Assembly: GCA_026018925.1 (NCBI GenBank)
Contig: JAKSZU010000018.1
Coordinates: forward strand, 4,744,920-4,808,919
DNA from: Tupaia tana
Taxonomy: Eukaryota; Chordata; Mammalia; Scandentia; Tupaiidae
DNA: 64,000 nt
Reading direction: 5' to 3'
A program made the position numbers and the translations under genes. A model generated the notes under the pieces. The model worked only from the letters and a program-made list of their open reading frames with translations, did not search any database and had not been told where the DNA came from. Each line of letters starts with the position of its first letter. Positions within the stretch are counted from its first letter, which is position 1. Positions 24,218 through 35,089 of this stretch are shown here, piece by piece.

Positions 24218-24440
24218 CACCGTTTTTTGAGAAAAATTTTTGCTATAGAGCATGTGTGCTTGTGGGAGAAACAGAGAGACAGAAAGCGAGAAACCATCCC
24301 CCAGGGGTGTGGGGGAGAGATGCCCCTGACACAACCTTTTCTCTTTCGTTCTCCTCTTGGGACTTTGGGCACGCATGCACATGTGCCTGATGGAGTTTGA
24401 AGCCACCAGGTCCAGGTCTTGAACCATGGTCAACTACATG
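24218..24440 (-). mobile_element. SINE-A, 5'-truncated copy
   Basis: Tail and body present (TTGCTATAGAGCATGTGTGC to GAACCATGGTCAACTACATGG); the tRNA-like first ~35 bp are missing. Confidence 0.85.
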
Positions 24441-24602
24441 GCCTCTCGTTCAGAATTCCTTTTTCCTAGAACTCTAAAGTCTGCCATATATTCATAATTC
24501 ACCATAATTCACAGATTACTTTAAAGGACAGAGTAGACTTTCAACATATGGGAGAGATGCCCCCTTTTGGATAAAAATGTCCTTCAGCGCTCACTTAAAA
24601 AA

Positions 24603-24889
24603 ATTTTTTTTTTTTTTTTTTTTAGAATTTTGCCACAGGGCACGTGCATTTGCTGGAGAGAGAGAGAGAGAAAAAGAGAGAGAGAGAGAGACAGAGACAG
24701 TGAGAGGGAAAGTGAGAAATCACCCTCTGGGGGTTGGCCACGTTGGAATCCCTTCTCCTCCATTCTCCTCTCAGGATCTTGGGCACACATGCACACGTGC
24801 CTGGCATGATTTTCAAGCCACTAGGACTCAAACTGTAGTTGGCTGTGTGGGAGTTCAGTGATGTAACTACTATTCCATCTGCTGGCCCC
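24603..24889 (-). mobile_element. SINE-A with expanded GA tract
   Basis: About 22 T, then GCCACAGGGCACGTGC, (GA)n at 24656-24690, ends CATCTGCTGGCCCC. Antisense orientation. Confidence 0.88.
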
Positions 24890-25109
24890 TAGCCTCTCAC
24901 ATTTTAGAAACATCACTGTCATCATATCATCTTCCTCGTCACTATTATCTTTTCATTATCATGTTATTTATCAATGTCTGCATCTCACCCTCCTCATCAG
25001 CACCACCTTCTCCTCACCGCCTCTTTATCACCATGTCTTCACCGTCATCCTTATCCTATCCTATCTCATCACCATCATCCTAGCCCCGACACTCTGGGAA
25101 GTACTAGGT
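24890..25109. repeat. CAT/CTC-rich low-complexity sequence
   Basis: Degenerate (CATCAC/ATCTTC)-type repeats, for example CACCATCATCC and TCATCACCATC. Confidence 0.65.
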
Positions 25110-25275
25110 GACAGGCACTATCGAAATGCTTCCCATCGTTCACTCACTAACACTCATAAAGACCTAATGTGGTGGGCTTTGTTATCATCCCATCAACAGG
25201 TGAAGACGCTAGGGTGCAGAACCAACATGGTGTGAGCACTGGGATTCGAATCCAGTTCTGATGCCAGACCCCACC
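25110..25275 (-). mobile_element. MIR SINE
   Basis: Antisense MIR: GACAGGCACTATCGAAATGC, TTATCATCCCATCAACAGG, CTGGGATTCGAATCCAG. Confidence 0.8.
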
Positions 25276-25657
25276 TCCTCACCTCTGGTGTCTCTAGCAG
25301 CCAAAATGTGTGAGTTCCTCTTCAACATGAAGAACATCAGCCTTTCAGGAGCAAGTTAGAAAGTTTAACTATAAATGAATCATCTGACATTGAACAAAGA
25401 CTCTTGGGACATCTAATATCCAAGAGAGAGGCTGTTGTCTTTGAAGCTACCTGTCCGTCTCATTTTATTACTTATATCTCTGTCTGAGCTCAGAGATCAG
25501 CTCTGCCCTTTGGGAATCCCAAGCTCATTGTCCAGTGTCCATTTGAAGGCAATTTTTGTGCTTTTGCCAATATCCACAGGTGAATATTTTGCTTATGCCA
25601 CTCAGTGATTCTCACTTAACTTTAAGATCTGTGTGAAATTCTTTCTTAAATTCAGTA

Positions 25658-25658
<1 letters not shown>
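25276..25658. other. Unassigned intronic sequence
   Basis: Nothing recognised. Confidence 0.4.

Positions 25659-25741
<83 letters not shown>
25659..25741. repeat. (TG)n(TA)n compound microsatellite
   Basis: About 17 TG units, TATGTATG, then about 22 TA units, directly against the tail of the SINE-A copy that follows. Confidence 0.98.
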
Positions 25742-25743
<2 letters not shown>

Positions 25744-26006
25744 CTTTTTTTTTGAGAGTTTTTTTTTGCTATAGGGCACATGCGCTTGCCAGAAAGACAG
25801 AGAGACAGAGAGACAGAAAGTGAGAAATCACCCCCCCAGGGGGGATGGCCATGCCACAGTCCCTTCTCCTCCATTCTCCTCTCAGGATCTTGGGCATGCA
25901 CATGTACATGCCTGGCGTGAGTTTAAGCCACTGGGTCCAGGACTTGAACCACGGTCGGCTACATGGGAGTCCAACGATATAGCCATTATACCCACTGCTG
26001 GTCCCT
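25742..26006 (-). mobile_element. SINE-A, full-length copy
   Basis: Antisense tail TTTTTTTGAGAGTTTTTT to head CACTGCTGGTCCC. ATTCAGT near 25650 and 26010 suggests a target-site duplication enclosing the microsatellite. Confidence 0.92.
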
Positions 26007-26949
26007 GAATTCAGTTATATTAACAACAACAACAGAAGTCTCTCACTTACAGGATTTAGTTCACAACTCAGAGCATGTATCTTTTTTCCCTGAGCCATAG
26101 GAGCAAAGTTCAGGGCTACACCCAAGTAACTAATATCACGTGGTTGGTAACACTGATGGGTCTTTTTATTCTGGATTAAAGTTACTCTATTTTTGTTTTC
26201 ATTTCCGTGTTTATATTGCATATCACAATGTGCTTTGAGTTCTTATTTTGAAATAGGTTGATAAGAAATTCTATAGATAAACTAACATCCTCAGTGAATA
26301 TTCCTTGAAACACCAACTTAGGATAAAGGGTCGAGAAAAAAAATGCTCCCACCAAAGCAAAATTACTTAGCTCTACATAAGACTGAGGCTCTCACCTATA
26401 TTTTGAAAAGCCCTACAGAACATTCCAGTATACTCTCAGAGAAACACAAAGAGTTTTAAAGTTATAATATTTAGAAGTCCTACAGTAAGAGAAATCACTT
26501 AAACTATTCACCTCAGTGCTTCCACAGCTCTTGGAACCTCCCACATCCTCTGCAACATTTGGAGGGCTAAGTTCTTGCAACATCAGTTTGGGAAGCACGG
26601 AACTAGTGAGGAACCTGCACCAGAAGGTATAGGAATGCTCCCAGGGAAGTCTCAGAATGGACCCACATCCACCTGCTGTGGACCAGGCTGTTTTGAGGTT
26701 GGAATTCTGAGCACCCAAGATTCCAATGGGAAAAAGGGAGACTTTTGTCTCCTGAATGAGTCCTGCAGGCCTGGTGAGGTGAGATAGAGAGGGCACTGTG
26801 GAGCCAGAGGGCTGAGCATGTCCCCCCGTCCCAGGACACCGGGCCGGCCCTGGATTCCTTAAGAGAAGGGTTGGCAACTCTAGGTCCGCACATGGGTCTT
26901 TGCTCTGAAAGGCCTGGGAGGTGGGAATGAGAGGCAGCTGAGGAAGCAC
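26007..26949. other. Unassigned intronic sequence
   Basis: A 178-codon open frame on minus (26949-26413) shows no domain and low-complexity composition; I treat it as chance. Confidence 0.5.
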
Positions 26950-27090
26950 AGCAGTGCCACAGTTAAGAGTCTGGCTTTGGCGTCACAGCAACATGGTTCA
27001 CATACTCAGCGTGACCTTGGAACTGCTTTCTATAGTAGAGTCTGAGTTAACAGTAAGCTCCCCCGTGGTAAAGCATGGTTAGTGAAACCA
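26950..27090 (+). mobile_element. MIR SINE fragment
   Basis: CACAGTTAAGAGTCTGGCTT and GTTCACATACTCAGCGTGACCT are the MIR 5' part. Confidence 0.7.
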
Positions 27091-27720
27091 ACCTCACACA
27101 TGTGAGTAAGGCAACTCAGGTACAGCCCCCGTGGCGGACGCAGGGAAGACTTAGAGAACCGCACGGCCATCACACTTGTTCGATGCACTCCCCTTCATCA
27201 GTAGGAAGGGCATCAAATCTGTGGCCCTGGCCCTGACTCCAGAGAACCATAATCTCTGCACATTTCCATCTGATGCAGAGTGCAAATGATTCCTCAGTTG
27301 GGTACAAACCCAGCAACTGAATGTAATCTTGTGTGCTCAGCCCGTCCCCAAACATCACTCCCATGGAATAAATGGGAAACGACAAGCACGATCCATAATC
27401 ATAAAAGCATAGAGGCTGAGAATGAATAATGGCTCTCCTAGACAAGCTAACTTGGTTGTTATTTACAAGCTCCTGGGCCACCTTGTTATTGCCAAGAAAA
27501 TCTGCTTTACTTCCTTGCCTCTGTTTCATCTGGCCTCTCAATCTGTACTTGCTGCAAAAAATAGCTATTGTTATGCTAAAATCAGAATGGGGCTCGCATA
27601 ACTCAGAGCTAAATAACACCAATAAAACTAGGAAAATGGCACTTTGGCATTAAAAGTTATTTTCTTATGGACTTTAACAAGATTCAATGCTTTTGTTCTC
27701 ACAGAGCTCTGGTATTTTAG

Positions 27721-27722
<2 letters not shown>
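27091..27722. other. Repeat-free sequence close to the exon
   Basis: No repeat recognised over 600 bp next to the coding exon. It could hold intronic regulatory sequence, but the text alone does not show it. Confidence 0.45.
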
Positions 27723-27761
<39 letters not shown>

Positions 27762-27780
27762 CACACACGCACACACACAC
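27723..27780. repeat. (CA)n microsatellite
   Basis: About 19 CA units, then impure GCACACACGCACACACACAC, 160 bp downstream of the CDH13 donor. Confidence 0.98.
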
Positions 27781-27938
27781 TAAAATGTAAGAAAGAATTC
27801 CAGCCCAACACCCTCCTCCTTCCTGCAAAGGAGAATTCTGACTTTACGAAGGAGCCAGCAGGGGCTGTGGTATATGCAATCAGTATTGATCCGTTGTCAC
27901 AGCCATAGCTGCAGTGATGGTATTTGGCAGGGGTTTAC

Positions 27939-28079
27939 CTCTTTCCTGGTGAATTTTGGTGAGTGATCGTTTTTGTCATCGATCATGATTGTGGCTGTGG
28001 CCGTGCCTGTTAATCCGACGTCCATTCCAGCCATATCTTGAGCCTCGATGATCAGTTCGTACTTGGGATTTTCCAGTGT
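27939..28079 (-). CDS. CDH13: CDH13 (T-cadherin) internal coding exon, 47 codons
   Basis: Read on the minus strand, the segment encodes 47 residues beginning [15 protein letters not shown] and ending [14 protein letters not shown], which I recognise as T-cadherin. CDH13 is an atypical, GPI-anchored classical cadherin that lacks a cytoplasmic tail and acts in adhesion signalling and as a receptor for adiponectin and LDL. The exon covers the end of the second extracellular cadherin repeat and the calcium-binding linker (DDKNDHSP, the DxNDN-type motif) into the third. It is exactly 141 bp and phase 0 at both ends. The acceptor is a pyrimidine-rich tract ending TTTGTAG (28080-28115) with a CTGAC branch-point-like site near 28115; the donor is GAG|GTAAAC at 27938-27933. 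Compared with the human protein as I remember it there are two conservative changes, L to M after DMAG and K to R in the last four residues. No stop or frameshift is present, so it looks functional. It is probably a middle exon (about 7 of 14); the exact number is inference. Confidence 0.93.
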
Positions 28080-28082
28080 CTA

Positions 28083-28779
28083 CAAAGCAAAAACAACAGA
28101 GAGGATAGCAGTCAGTCGGGCTGCTGCTTCAGAAAGGTCGAGAGCACTGTGCGGGCCGTTCTTGCCTCTGTCTAGGACAGGCATCTTTAATCAATCACAG
28201 CATTTTCCCCTAGTGTGTGTAAATGTCCCTTCTGCATCTCCTCAATAGAAGACTGTTGCTAGTCACAGACTGGAATTGGCCATGGACATAGAATCTATTT
28301 ACGTCCTTGTTTGAGGAGACACTTGATGTATTCTGGATTGTTGGATTTCCTGAACTTGGGTATATGTTATATGTTCTCTGTTCCTATCAAAATCTATGAT
28401 TTCTCAGCAATAAAACTGATCTGGAAATAAGGCTAACTTTGGTTATGAGATTAGGAAATAGATTGCAACTTTAGGAACCCATGTTTGCTGAAAGGTCTGA
28501 TTGGCCAGGCATTGCATTTCTCTGTTTACCAGAAATCATTGTAGTTAATCTTTCCAAAAATCATATCAAATTGCAATTATCATTCCCATTTTGGAAAAAG
28601 AAAAACAACTGAGGTTTATTTTATGAAAAAATTACTATTATTTTTATTTTGTGGGGTACAGCATGGTTTTTCATAGCATGCATATGACATGTAATTATCA
28701 ACTGATAGAGACTTAATCATCTTCAACAATGAACATTACAGTATATTGTGCACATTTGATAACGGTGCTACCAGTATTT
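28083..28779. other. Unassigned intronic sequence beside the exon
   Basis: Acceptor-side intron. No repeat recognised; AT-rich after 28550. Confidence 0.45.
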
Positions 28780-29205
28780 TTTAGAAGCACGTACACACAC
28801 ACACACACACACACACACGCACGCACGCATACGTGTGGGTTTTTTTTTTGGGGGGGGAAGGTTTTTGCTACAGGACGTGTGCGCTCGGCAGGAAGACAGA
28901 GAGAGACAGAGATACAGAAAGTGAGCAATCACCCCCAGGGGGGATGGCCACACTGCAATCCCCTCTCGTCCATTCTCCTCTCAGGATCTTGGGCACACAC
29001 GCACACGCGCCTGGCATGACTTTTAAGCCACTGGGTATTGGACTCGAACGGCAGTCGACTACATGGGAGTCCAGCGACATAGCCATCATGCTAACTGCTG
29101 GTCCCCATACGTGTGTTTTTCAAGCTGCCAGGTCCAGGAATTGAGCTGTGCAGTTGGCCATGTGGGATGTAGCTGCCTTAAGCACCATGTCACCAGCTGG
29201 CCTGG
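28780..29205 (-). mobile_element. Older SINE-A copy split by a younger one
   Basis: Its (CA)n-expanded part lies at 28793-28828 and its head continues at 29116-29205 (TTTTTCAAGCTGCCAGGTCC to CACCAGCTGGCC), on either side of the insertion at 28838-29105. Confidence 0.75.
28838..29105 (-). mobile_element. Younger SINE-A nested in an older one
   Basis: Perfect target-site duplication CATACGTGTG at 28828-28837 and 29106-29115. Tail region unusual: T9 followed by G8 at about 28842-28858. Confidence 0.95.
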
Positions 29206-30512
29206 AAGTACGTATTGAGTAGTCAATGACATATCTTACTCCGCCGTGGTACACATTCCATTATTCCCATTGTTTACACACGTTCTTGTGTCTATGGTCA
29301 TTTTCTCCTGAACTCTTCTGCCCACAGCTGAAGTTTAGAGTCACTGAAGAGAGCACACTTCTTTCACATCCTCTTAGACTCACGAGGTGTTAAACTTGGA
29401 AGATGTCTTTTAATCTAACCATGATTTGATAAATTTATTAAAAACAATATTGCACTCTTGTCTCTCTTTATATGGGTAGTTCTGTATTTGAATATTTGAG
29501 ACATTTGGCTACCATGTTTAAATATGCAAACAATTAACCAAATAGTTCTGATCTTGAGGTAAAGGAGAGTGCAGTGGCTGACAAATAACATCCTCTACAT
29601 TTAAACTGCCTTGGGTAGTAGACCTGCGGGTCTGGGTCTGCATTCTTGGTCTGGTAGGACAATACCCACAGCCCCTTTGGGGACCTACCCTCATTTCTTC
29701 TCCACCCATGTGCCTTGGGTTGGCTTTCTTATCTCACCTTCTACCAGGCAAACTGTGGGAATGAGACCTTATTAGAAGAAGCCAATACATGCATCCCATT
29801 CCAGGGGATAATGACTAGTTCAGGCCCAGGCCCTGTGTTTATGGGAGAAGGAAGGAAACTAAGAATAAAACCAATCTATTTTGAGAACTACACTTGAACT
29901 TTGGAGAAAAAGTAGTTTTCAATGATTGCGTTGGAGACACTTCATCATGCCATGCCTGAAGCCAGCCCTACCCATGGACTTTTCAGCTAATCAAGGCATT
30001 AATTTTCCCTATTTGCTTAAGCCAGTTTGGATTGACTTCTTAATCACTCACACAGAGAGTAAGAGTTGAACTACCTTCAAAAACAAAAATAAAAGGTGTT
30101 TACAATTGCGTAAACAGTCCTACCAGTATGACTGCTTCAAAAACCACTGGTTATACCAACCAATAATTAAGAAAATACCACAGAGAACAAAGAACAAAAA
30201 GGCAATGGGAGATCTCTCAATTCCTTCTAAAGCTGTAAGTTTATATGGTAAATTTAATAGCTCAGTGCTAGCTTTCCGAAAAAGTTTAGAGTGTTTTTGA
30301 AGGCTGGTTAGTGTTTGCTCCCTGGGGCACCTTTAATTGGTTGTTCCTTTAACGAAGAGCTTCTAGCTACTAACTGCAGGGGTGTCAGTTCTGCTGAACT
30401 GTTTTGTATGTTTGGAAAGGCTCAGAATGCTTAAATTCACTAAGATGAGTGGCATGCTGGTGTACACTGTTGACACACCTGCACAAGATGTTTTGATTTC
30501 AACTTTGTTTTT
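29206..30512. other. Unassigned intronic sequence
   Basis: No gene or repeat recognised; short open frames only. Confidence 0.45.
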
Positions 30513-30523
30513 CATTTTTTTTG

Positions 30524-30766
30524 CTATAGGGTGCATGCACTCACTGGAAAGAGACAGAGAAAGAGAAGGTTGGAAAATGAGAAATCACTCCCCCGTAGAA
30601 GAGGTAGTCATGTCACAATCTCTTCTCTTCCATTCTCCTCTTGAGATTTTGGGTAAGCATGCACATGCATCTGGTGTGATTTTTCAAGCTTCCGGGTTTG
30701 GGGCTTGAACCATAGAGTTGGCCATGTACGGTCCAGTGTCTTTATCACCACGTCACCTGGTGACCC
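30524..30766 (-). mobile_element. SINE-A, old copy
   Basis: TTTTTTTTGCTATAGGGTGC to CCACGTCACCTGGTGACCC. Many substitutions relative to young copies. Confidence 0.82.
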
Positions 30767-30927
30767 AACAGGTCTGATTTCTTGTATAACATTTCTACTC
30801 TTGTCATGTCATGACATTGTGTATATTTTAAAAAGCACACATTCATAGAAATAAGAAATGTTGTGAATTTCCTTTCAGGATGAAAGAGATCATGATAAAC
30901 TTAATATCATTTTCTCTATTCAGTATC

Positions 30928-31195
30928 TTTTTTTTTTTTTTTTGCCAGAGGGCACATGCACTTACTAGAAAGAGACAGAGAGGCAGAGGGAGAGAAAAGG
31001 AGAGGGAGAAATCATTCCCCGATGGGGCAATGTCATGCTGCATTCTCCTCTCCTCCATTTCATCCCGTTGGGGCTTGGAGCACGTAAGTAAGCACATGTG
31101 CCAAGTGTGTCCCTCAAGGCACAGGGGCCAGGATTTGAACTGTGCGGCCGGCCATGTGGGATTCGGCTCCCTTACCTGCCAGGCCAGGGGGCCAG
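30928..31195 (-). mobile_element. SINE-A, old copy
   Basis: 17-T start, GCCAGAGGGCACATGCACTT, ends AGGCCAGGGGGCCAG. Confidence 0.82.
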
Positions 31196-31257
31196 TCATC
31201 TATGTAGTGTCATTTATCAATCTAATTTCCAGGCATTATTTAAGAATTGCATAAAAG

Positions 31258-31388
31258 GGACCAGCAGATGGCATGGTGGTTAAAGTGTTGGACTTCCACA
31301 TGGCATTTCAAGTCCCAGATCAGGCAGCTTGTTTTCTTGCTTTCCCTCTCTCTTTCTGTCTTTCTCTGGTCAAATTTTAAAAAATGAA
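31258..31388 (+). mobile_element. SINE-A, short form
   Basis: GGGACCAGCAGATGGCATGG head, B box TTCAAGTCCC, then directly CTTGCTTTCCCTCTCTCTTT and CTGGTCAAATTTTAAAAAA. The central block of the long form is absent. Confidence 0.85.
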
Positions 31389-31410
31389 CAAAATTAATTA
31401 AAATAATGTT

Positions 31411-31677
31411 ATTTTTAGAGGTTTTTGCCTTAGGGCATGCTTGATGGGGGGGGAGAAGAGAGAGAGAGAGAGAGTGAGCGAGAAAGAGAGAAAGTGAGAA
31501 ATAACTCCATAGGGTATGGCCACACTGCAATCCCTTCTCCTTTATTCTCTTCCTGGGATCTTGAGCATGTACACACATGTGTCTGGCATAAGTTTCAAGC
31601 CACTTGGTTTGGGACTCAAACCACAGTAGGCCACATGGGAGTCCAGTGATGTAACTACTATGTCATCTACTGGTCCC
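31411..31677 (-). mobile_element. SINE-A copy with GA expansion
   Basis: ATTTTTAGAGGTTTTTGCCTT, (GA)n at 31456-31490, ends CATCTACTGGTCCC. Confidence 0.85.
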
Positions 31678-31729
31678 AAATAATTCTTAAATAATTTTGC
31701 ATAAAATATAATCTCATGTACATGTAATC

Positions 31730-31780
31730 ACACACATGTATGTATGTATATGTATGTATACATGTATGTGTGTATGTGTA
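31730..31780. repeat. (TATG)n simple repeat
   Basis: Repeated GTATGTATG and TATACATG units. Confidence 0.85.
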
Positions 31781-31804
31781 CATTATTAATGTTCGCCCAT
31801 CTGT

Positions 31805-31970
31805 TTCTTGAGAGAGAGAGAGAGAGAGAGAGAATGAGAGAGATACCTCTCATAGGAGCCCCATGAAACCATGCAATCCACCCCAGGTCTCATCAGCCCT
31901 GGAACATGGACAGACATGTTTTCTCCCATGTGGGTCCAGCCATGTCACTACTATGCTGCCATCTGACCTA
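31805..31970 (-). mobile_element. SINE-A-like element, degenerate
   Basis: (GA)n at 31811-31834, CCATGCAATCCACCCCAGG, TGGGTCCAGCCATGTCACTA, ends GCTGCCATCTGACC. Confidence 0.6.
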
Positions 31971-31974
31971 ATGG

Positions 31975-32255
31975 AATGCATATTATATAACTTAATCATC
32001 TTTGAAAGTGTTTAGGTTATTTCCAGTCTTTCACAAATGTTGACGAAATACTACTATAGTAAACATCTTTATTCAGGAAGCCTTATACATAATTTGCTAT
32101 TTTGTTTTGTTTTCAGTTTGAATAATGGATTCCAAGGTGTGGAGTTACTGGTCTGAAAGCTGCAAGTGATTTGAGGCACCTTATTCATATTTCAATATTG
32201 CTTTGCAAGAGGATGTTACCAATTTTCATGCCAGTGTGATCAGAATGTTAAGTTC
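31975..32255 (-). mobile_element. Ancient L1 3'UTR fragment
   Basis: Antisense L1M phrases: AAAGTGTTTAGGTTATTTCC, AGTAAACATCTTTATTCAGG, TGGAGTTACTGGTCTGAAAG. Confidence 0.7.
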
Positions 32256-33103
32256 ATGACCCCAGATATGACTTGCCCTTAAAGAGTAGCTCCTGCCCCT
32301 GCCCCATGGAATGGACCGAGGGCCTAGCGTGATTCTCCGGTAGTGGCCTAGTGAGAAGGGATATTCCTCGCAGCATCTGCTCCTCTTCGACTCTCAGGGT
32401 AGACTGTCAATGGGGACGTGCTACAGACAGCTTTAAGTGCTAACTACAGGGGATGTGGGGCGTGGCCTCCAGCATCTGTAGTCTCTGCCTCCAGCACCTG
32501 CACTGTGACGCCTCACTTTCAGTCCAGGTGGATTCCAGGTGAGATTAACCCCATTCCCGATCTAAAACCATCATGTGACTCAGGTCTGGCCAATCCGGGC
32601 CTCTCATCACACGTGACCCAAGTGAGGCCACCTGGAACTGACGTTTGATCTGGGACACACTTCACTTAGGATGCTCAGGGAGAAGTTCTTTTCCTGCTGA
32701 ACCAGAAGGTGGTGGTCATCGATCCACAGCTGCCCGCAGCCCTTTGCCATCATGTGGATCAAGTCTACCTGAATGAAGGTGACACAGGCTGAAAGGGAGA
32801 GGGACAAGTGCTTTCTGAGCACCTGAACAGTCATCCTTGAAGCTCAAATTTACCTCTCAGATTCTCTGAGCTCCATGAGCTATTCCTCCTTTCCTCAGAC
32901 ATTTGATTTAGATGTTCTCTGAATAGCAACGAGGCAGTTTTGACTAATATCACAACTAATGCTATGATCAATTATCTAGTTATAGCAAGACACGTAAGCA
33001 CCATCACACCAGACTGCAGCTGCACAATAGGCTCCTCACAGCAGCCTTCTAATCATTTTATGAATGCATTATATTTCCTTTGAATATTTTCCCTGCACAG
33101 AAC
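32256..33103. other. Unassigned intronic sequence
   Basis: A 75-codon minus frame at 32834-32607 has no recognised domain. Otherwise nothing seen. Confidence 0.45.
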
Positions 33104-33128
33104 TTTTTTTTTTTTTTTTTTTTTTTTT
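33104..33128. repeat. 25-bp T run
   Basis: Uninterrupted T run followed by GCTCAGAGAAAG; could be the A tail of an unrecognised minus-strand retrocopy. Confidence 0.9.
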
Positions 33129-33849
33129 GCTCAGAGAAAGTTTCTGTAATTTTTTCTTTCATCAGTTTATGCATCCACTGAGTCTTAACTGTGGTGCTGG
33201 ATGCTGGGGATACAGTAATGGGAAGACACATTCCCTGTTATTAAGAAGTCCAAAATCTAGAATTGAGGCCAGCCCTTGATCACAGGCAAGGGCAACAAAA
33301 TATGGTCCAAGCGAAGCAGAGGCATTCTGATGACAGCACCAAGTGGCACACACAGACAGAACTTCCTTGCAGGTTAATACATTTTAGAAATAATTAAAAA
33401 AAAATGAACCAGTCAATTCCCATCTCCTAAAGTAAATAACACTTTACAGCTATAATAGGAAATGGATTGATTAATCTAGTACAGAATCAATTAGACTATT
33501 AAGTAAATATATTGCAAGGTTTGAGATGAGAAGTCCCAAAAGTCTCAATTTTCTGGCAAAATTAAGTCTAACATTAAAATGGTTTTTATTATTGACATAA
33601 TATCCAGTTACTATAAGGAAATGAAAATGATACGGGCATTTCTAAAGCAGGAAGTGAGGACATTCCTTCACTTTTATTCAGCCCCACCCCTGAGAGATAA
33701 ATATTGATTGCAGAATCTCACACTCACCCTTACAATTAGAAGTGCACATGCACAGATACAGTTTATATAAACCACGTTTATAAACACACATATCTGGGCA
33801 GACTGGTACCAGCCGTATGACCTGGTCAGCACATTACTTTCATCTTGGT
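33129..33849. other. Unassigned intronic sequence
   Basis: 33160-33260 has MIR/L2-like wording (GATGCTGGGGATACAGTAATG); the rest is unassigned. Confidence 0.4.
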
Positions 33850-34283
33850 GCTTACAGATCTGCCTGTCCCCTGTAACAGCTGTGCAATTGTCCACTCCAC
33901 GGACCGCCACAGCTTACAGATCTGCCTGTCCCCTGTAACAGCTGTGCAATTGTCCACTCCACGGACCGCCACAGCTTACAGATCTGCCTGTCCCCTGTAA
34001 CAGCTGGGCAATTGTCCACTCCACGGACTGCCACAGCTTACAGATCTGCCTGTCCCCTGTAACAGCTGTGCAATTGTCCACTCCACGGACCGCCACAGCT
34101 TACAGATCTGCCTGTCCCCTGTAACAGCTGTGTAATTGTCCACTCCACGGACCGCCACAGCTTACAGATCTGCCTGTCCCCTGTAACAGCTGGGCAATTG
34201 TCCACTCCATGGACCGCCACAGCTTATGGATCTGCCTGTCCCCTGTAACAGCTGGGCAATTGTCCACTCCACGGACCGCCACA
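33850..34283. repeat. 62-bp minisatellite, 7 complete copies
   Basis: Units start at 33850, 33912, 33974, 34036, 34098, 34160 and 34222, each beginning GCTTACAGATCTGCCTGTCC (unit 7 GCTTATGGATCTG) and ending CGGACCGCCACA or a one-base variant. Length is 62 bp in all seven with no indels; an eighth unit stops after GCTT. Variant sites: T/G in GCTGTGCAA versus GCTGGGCAA (units 3, 6 and 7 have G), C to T in unit 5 (TGTAA), CACGGACT in unit 3, CATGGACC in unit 6. Each unit holds AGATCT and CAGCTG. Because 62 is not a multiple of 3, minus-strand open frames of about 60 codons arise in every unit; they are by-products. Confidence 0.99.
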
Positions 34284-34793
34284 GCTTCTTCGGTCAATCT
34301 CTACTGGGTGGCCAGTGAGTTGCTTCCAAGTTTTCCCTTTTCAGAACAACTCAAAGATAACAAGTTGGTTGGCCTGTCAGTATTCTGGGATTTTTCTGTA
34401 AGGAACATAGCTGTTTTCGCAAAGAGAGCAATAGCAAAAGCCATACAACCAATAATGAGTCACCTCATTATTATTATTTTTGGTAACAGACCCAATCCTT
34501 CTTTCAAAATGAGAGAAAATGCCCCCTGACTTGCATTCCTCTCGCACAATGCTTTCCTCTGACCTCCTTCTCACTCTGTCCTGATCTTTTCCAAGAAATC
34601 ATTGCCTAATTCCTCAGTCCTATAGTCACTCTTACTTGAACTATCTATATATCTGTATCTGGATACACACATACATGTTCAATTCTGTATCACTCATTAG
34701 TCCCTTCACACGTGTTACTCTGCTGGAAAAGACTCCTTTGAGGTTGGGGTCCAGCTACAGCCACCCCATTCTCTGGGAAGAACACTTGATGTC
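34284..34793. other. Unassigned intronic sequence
   Basis: Nothing recognised. Confidence 0.4.
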
Positions 34794-34806
34794 AAGAAAC
34801 AGGCCC

Positions 34807-35076
34807 TTGGGACCAGCAGTTAGTGTAATGGCTATGTCTCTGGGCTCCCACGTAGTCGACCGCGGTTCGAGTCCCGGATCCGGTGGCTTAAACTCACGCC
34901 GGGCGCGTGTGCGTGCGTGCCCAAGATCCCGAGAGGAGAATGGAGGAGAAGGGATTGCGGTGTGACCATCCCCCCTGGGGGGTGATTTCTCGCTTTCTGT
35001 CTCTCTGTCTCTCTCTGCCTGTCTGGCGAGCGCACGCGCCCTATAGCAAAAACCTCTCCAAAAAAAGAAAAAAATA
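34807..35076 (+). mobile_element. SINE-A, young full-length copy
   Basis: Head GGGACCAGCAGTTAGTGTAA, B box GGTTCGAGTCCCGG, end CCCTATAGCAAAAACCTCTCC. 13-bp target-site duplication AAGAAACAGGCCC at 34794-34806 and 35077-35089. Confidence 0.97.
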
Positions 35077-35089
35077 AAGAAACAGGCCC

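Noticed and set aside
26413-26949. 178-codon minus-strand open frame
   Set aside because: No recognisable domain, low-complexity composition, no initiation or splice context.
32607-32834. 75-codon minus frame beginning TVQVLRKHLSLSLS as a possible exon
   Set aside because: No CDH13 similarity and no convincing acceptor/donor pair.
33850-34283. CRISPR-like array
   Set aside because: Units are contiguous identical repeats without unique spacers, in mammalian intronic DNA.
33674-34297. Series of about 60-codon minus-strand frames with RGVDN and VTGDRQIC motifs
   Set aside because: They are successive frame readings of the 62-bp minisatellite; the unit is not a multiple of three.
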